A DNA stretch of 5,933 bases from the NCBI GenBank assembly GCA_964555675.1, contig CAZKTU010000335.1, positions 1 through 5,933 of the forward strand, in the 5' to 3' direction. This stretch comes from CAIWXH01 sp964555675. GTDB taxonomy: Bacteria > Chloroflexota > Chloroflexia > Chloroflexales > Chloroflexaceae. A program made the translations under genes and the position numbers. The notes under the pieces were generated by a model that saw only the letters and a program-made list of their open reading frames with translations, ran no database searches and was not told where the DNA came from. Shown piece after piece: positions 4,918 to 5,933 of the stretch (positions are counted from its first letter, which is position 1; each line of letters begins with the position of its first letter).

Positions 4918-5832
4918 ATGGCCGAGCTGCACCTGCTGGCGCCGCCGACGTGGAATGATTACGAGCTGCTCGACACGGGCGATGGCGCCAAGCTCGAGCG
5001 CTTCGGGCCCTATACCCTGGTTCGACCAGAGACCCAGGCGATCTGGCCGGCGACCTTGCCGGGGCGCGAGTGGCAACAGGCCGACGCGCAGTTCGAGAAG
5101 ACCAAAGGCGGCGAAGAGAGCCCCGGACAGTGGCTGCAGCGCCGCCAGCTGCCAGAACAGTGGCAGATGCACCATAACAATTTGAAGTTCTGGGTCCGGC
5201 CGACCCCCTTTCGTCATACGGGGGTCTTCCCTGAGCACAGCGCCCATTGGGGCTGGCTCGGCCGGCAGATTGCGACGCGGCGCAGCCCGACAGCCCTGGT
5301 GCTGTTCGGCTATACGGGGCTCAGCAGCCTCTTCGCCGCAAGCCGCGGCGCCCACGTCACTCACGTGGACGCCTCGAAACCCGCGATCCGTTGGGCCCAG
5401 GACAACCAGCAGCTCTCAGGTCTCGGCGAGCGGCCGATTCGCTGGCTGGTGGACGACGTGGGCAAGTTTATCGCCCGCGAGATCCGCCGCGGCAGCCGCT
5501 ACGACCTGATCCTGATGGACCCGCCCGTCTTTGGGCGCGGCCCTAAAGGAGAGATCTGGCGCCTGCATGAGCAGCTCACCAGCCTCGTCATGCAGTGCAC
5601 CCAGCTCTTGAGCCCCGAGCCTCTCGGCCTCCTGCTCAGCGCCTACGCGACCAACATGTCGGCGCTCACCCTGCACAACGTTCTGGAGGCCTCGACGAAG
5701 GGTAAGGGCGGTACGGCTAGCGCGGGCGAGCTGGTGTTGCGCGAGCAGAGCGGGCGGCTGCTCCCGGCGGCCCTGTACGCATGTTGGTCGACAGGGGCGC
5801 ACCCGCACGAAGAAGAACCGAGATCCTGGTAA
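4918..5832 (+). CDS. Class I SAM-dependent methyltransferase, RlmI-like superfamily (target unknown)
   Basis: The 304-residue protein looks like the RlmI-related (COG1092-type) methyltransferases found widely in bacteria and usually annotated only as SAM-dependent methyltransferase. The N-terminal part, residues 1-120, carries the family-like YELLDTGDGAKLERFGPYTL (15-34), RPETQAIWPA and RPTPFRHTGVFPEHSAHWGW (94-113). The Rossmann-type catalytic domain follows, with LVLFGYTGLSS (127-137, motif I, SAM binding), THVDAS (148-153), Asp179-Asp180 before GKF, and DLILMDPPVFGRGPKGEIW (196-214, motif IV). The end has GELVLREQSGRLLPAALYACW. RlmI itself makes m5C1962 in 23S rRNA, but the substrate cannot be read from this sequence. 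The Shine-Dalgarno is weak (GGAT at 4909-4912, AGG at 4913-4915), so translation may be modest. It sits between fusA and tuf, with 55 nt and 46 nt gaps, and probably travels on the str transcript. Fold is confident, target is not. Confidence 0.88.
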   Translation: MAELHLLAPPTWNDYELLDTGDGAKLERFGPYTLVRPETQAIWPATLPGREWQQADAQFEKTKGGEESPGQWLQRRQLPEQWQMHHNNLKFWVRPTPFRHTGVFPEHSAHWGWLGRQIATRRSPTALVLFGYTGLSSLFAASRGAHVTHVDASKPAIRWAQDNQQLSGLGERPIRWLVDDVGKFIAREIRRGSRYDLILMDPPVFGRGPKGEIWRLHEQLTSLVMQCTQLLSPEPLGLLLSAYATNMSALTLHNVLEASTKGKGGTASAGELVLREQSGRLLPAALYACWSTGAHPHEEEPRSW

Positions 5833-5845
5833 CGGCACCTGCCGT
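5832..5845 (+). other. Small hairpin at the methyltransferase stop codon
   Basis: ACGGC (5832-5836) pairs with GCCGT (5841-5845) across an ACCT loop; the first base belongs to the TAA stop. No T-tract follows. It precedes the tuf ribosome binding site by about 23 nt. No clear promoter is visible in this gap, so tuf seems to depend on the upstream transcript or on a promoter inside the methyltransferase gene that I cannot identify. Confidence 0.35.
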
Positions 5846-5878
5846 CGGCAATAAACCTGTAGCAGAGCGAGGACAATA

Positions 5879-5933
5879 ATGGCGAAGCAGAAGTTCGAGC
5901 GGACGAAGCCGCATGTGAACATCGGGACGATCG
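5879..5933 (+). CDS. tuf: Elongation factor Tu, N-terminal fragment cut by the window end
   Basis: Only the first 18 codons are present, reading MAKQKFERTKPHVNIGTI and one more base. This is the near-invariant start of bacterial EF-Tu, just before the GHVDHGKTT P-loop. EF-Tu delivers aminoacyl-tRNA to the ribosome as a GTP complex. GAGGA at 5869-5873 lies 5 nt before the ATG, a strong ribosome binding site. Its place downstream of fusA fits the str operon, though a methyltransferase gene separates them. The truncation is caused by the window boundary. Confidence 0.97.
   Translation, partial: MAKQKFERTKPHVNIGTI

Noticed and set aside
5833..5878. Promoter for tuf in the gap after the methyltransferase
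   Set aside because: The A/T-rich patch AATAAA (5850-5855) has no -35 partner at the right distance and only a poor match to a -10 box.

Overview
The window is a GC-rich bacterial segment carrying the start of a canonical str (streptomycin) operon, rpsL-rpsG-fusA-...-tuf, with two metabolic/repair genes upstream. All genes read on the + strand. The proteins suggest a filamentous-phototroph-type Chloroflexota (class Chloroflexia): a 144-residue S12 with the Gram-positive-type insertion, EF-Tu starting MAKQKFERTKPHVNIGTI, and strong use of G/C-ending codons. This taxonomic placement is impression-level only, because no database search was possible.

Layout: bases 1-203 are a non-coding leader with one good -10 box. 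Bases 204-818 encode a heme-less, cytoplasmic sulfite-oxidase-family molybdopterin oxidoreductase. Bases 850-1524 encode endonuclease V; its conserved N-terminus visibly continues upstream of the first standard start codon, so its true start is unresolved. A near-perfect sigma-70 type promoter (TTGACA, 17 bp, TATACT with an extended -10) begins inside the endonuclease V stop codon. It drives a leader of about 143 nt that can fold into several helices next to the rpsL ribosome binding site. Then come rpsL (S12), rpsG (S7) and fusA (EF-G). Their gaps of 58 and 88 nt hold compact hairpins, including a pair of mutually exclusive hairpins at the fusA ribosome binding site. After fusA comes a GC-rich stem-loop, then a SAM-dependent methyltransferase of the RlmI-like superfamily (4918-5832), and finally the first 18 codons of tuf (5879 to the window end).

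S12 and S7 are 30S proteins of the decoding centre and head, and EF-G and EF-Tu are the two elongation GTPases. The methyltransferase lies between fusA and tuf, where many bacteria have none, and is the most unusual piece of gene content; a role in modifying the translation machinery is plausible but unproven. I see no mobile element, CRISPR array, tRNA or rRNA, and no clearly new multi-gene system. The most interesting unexplained signals are the RNA structures in the operon leader and in front of fusA, the endonuclease V start problem, and the embedded methyltransferase.
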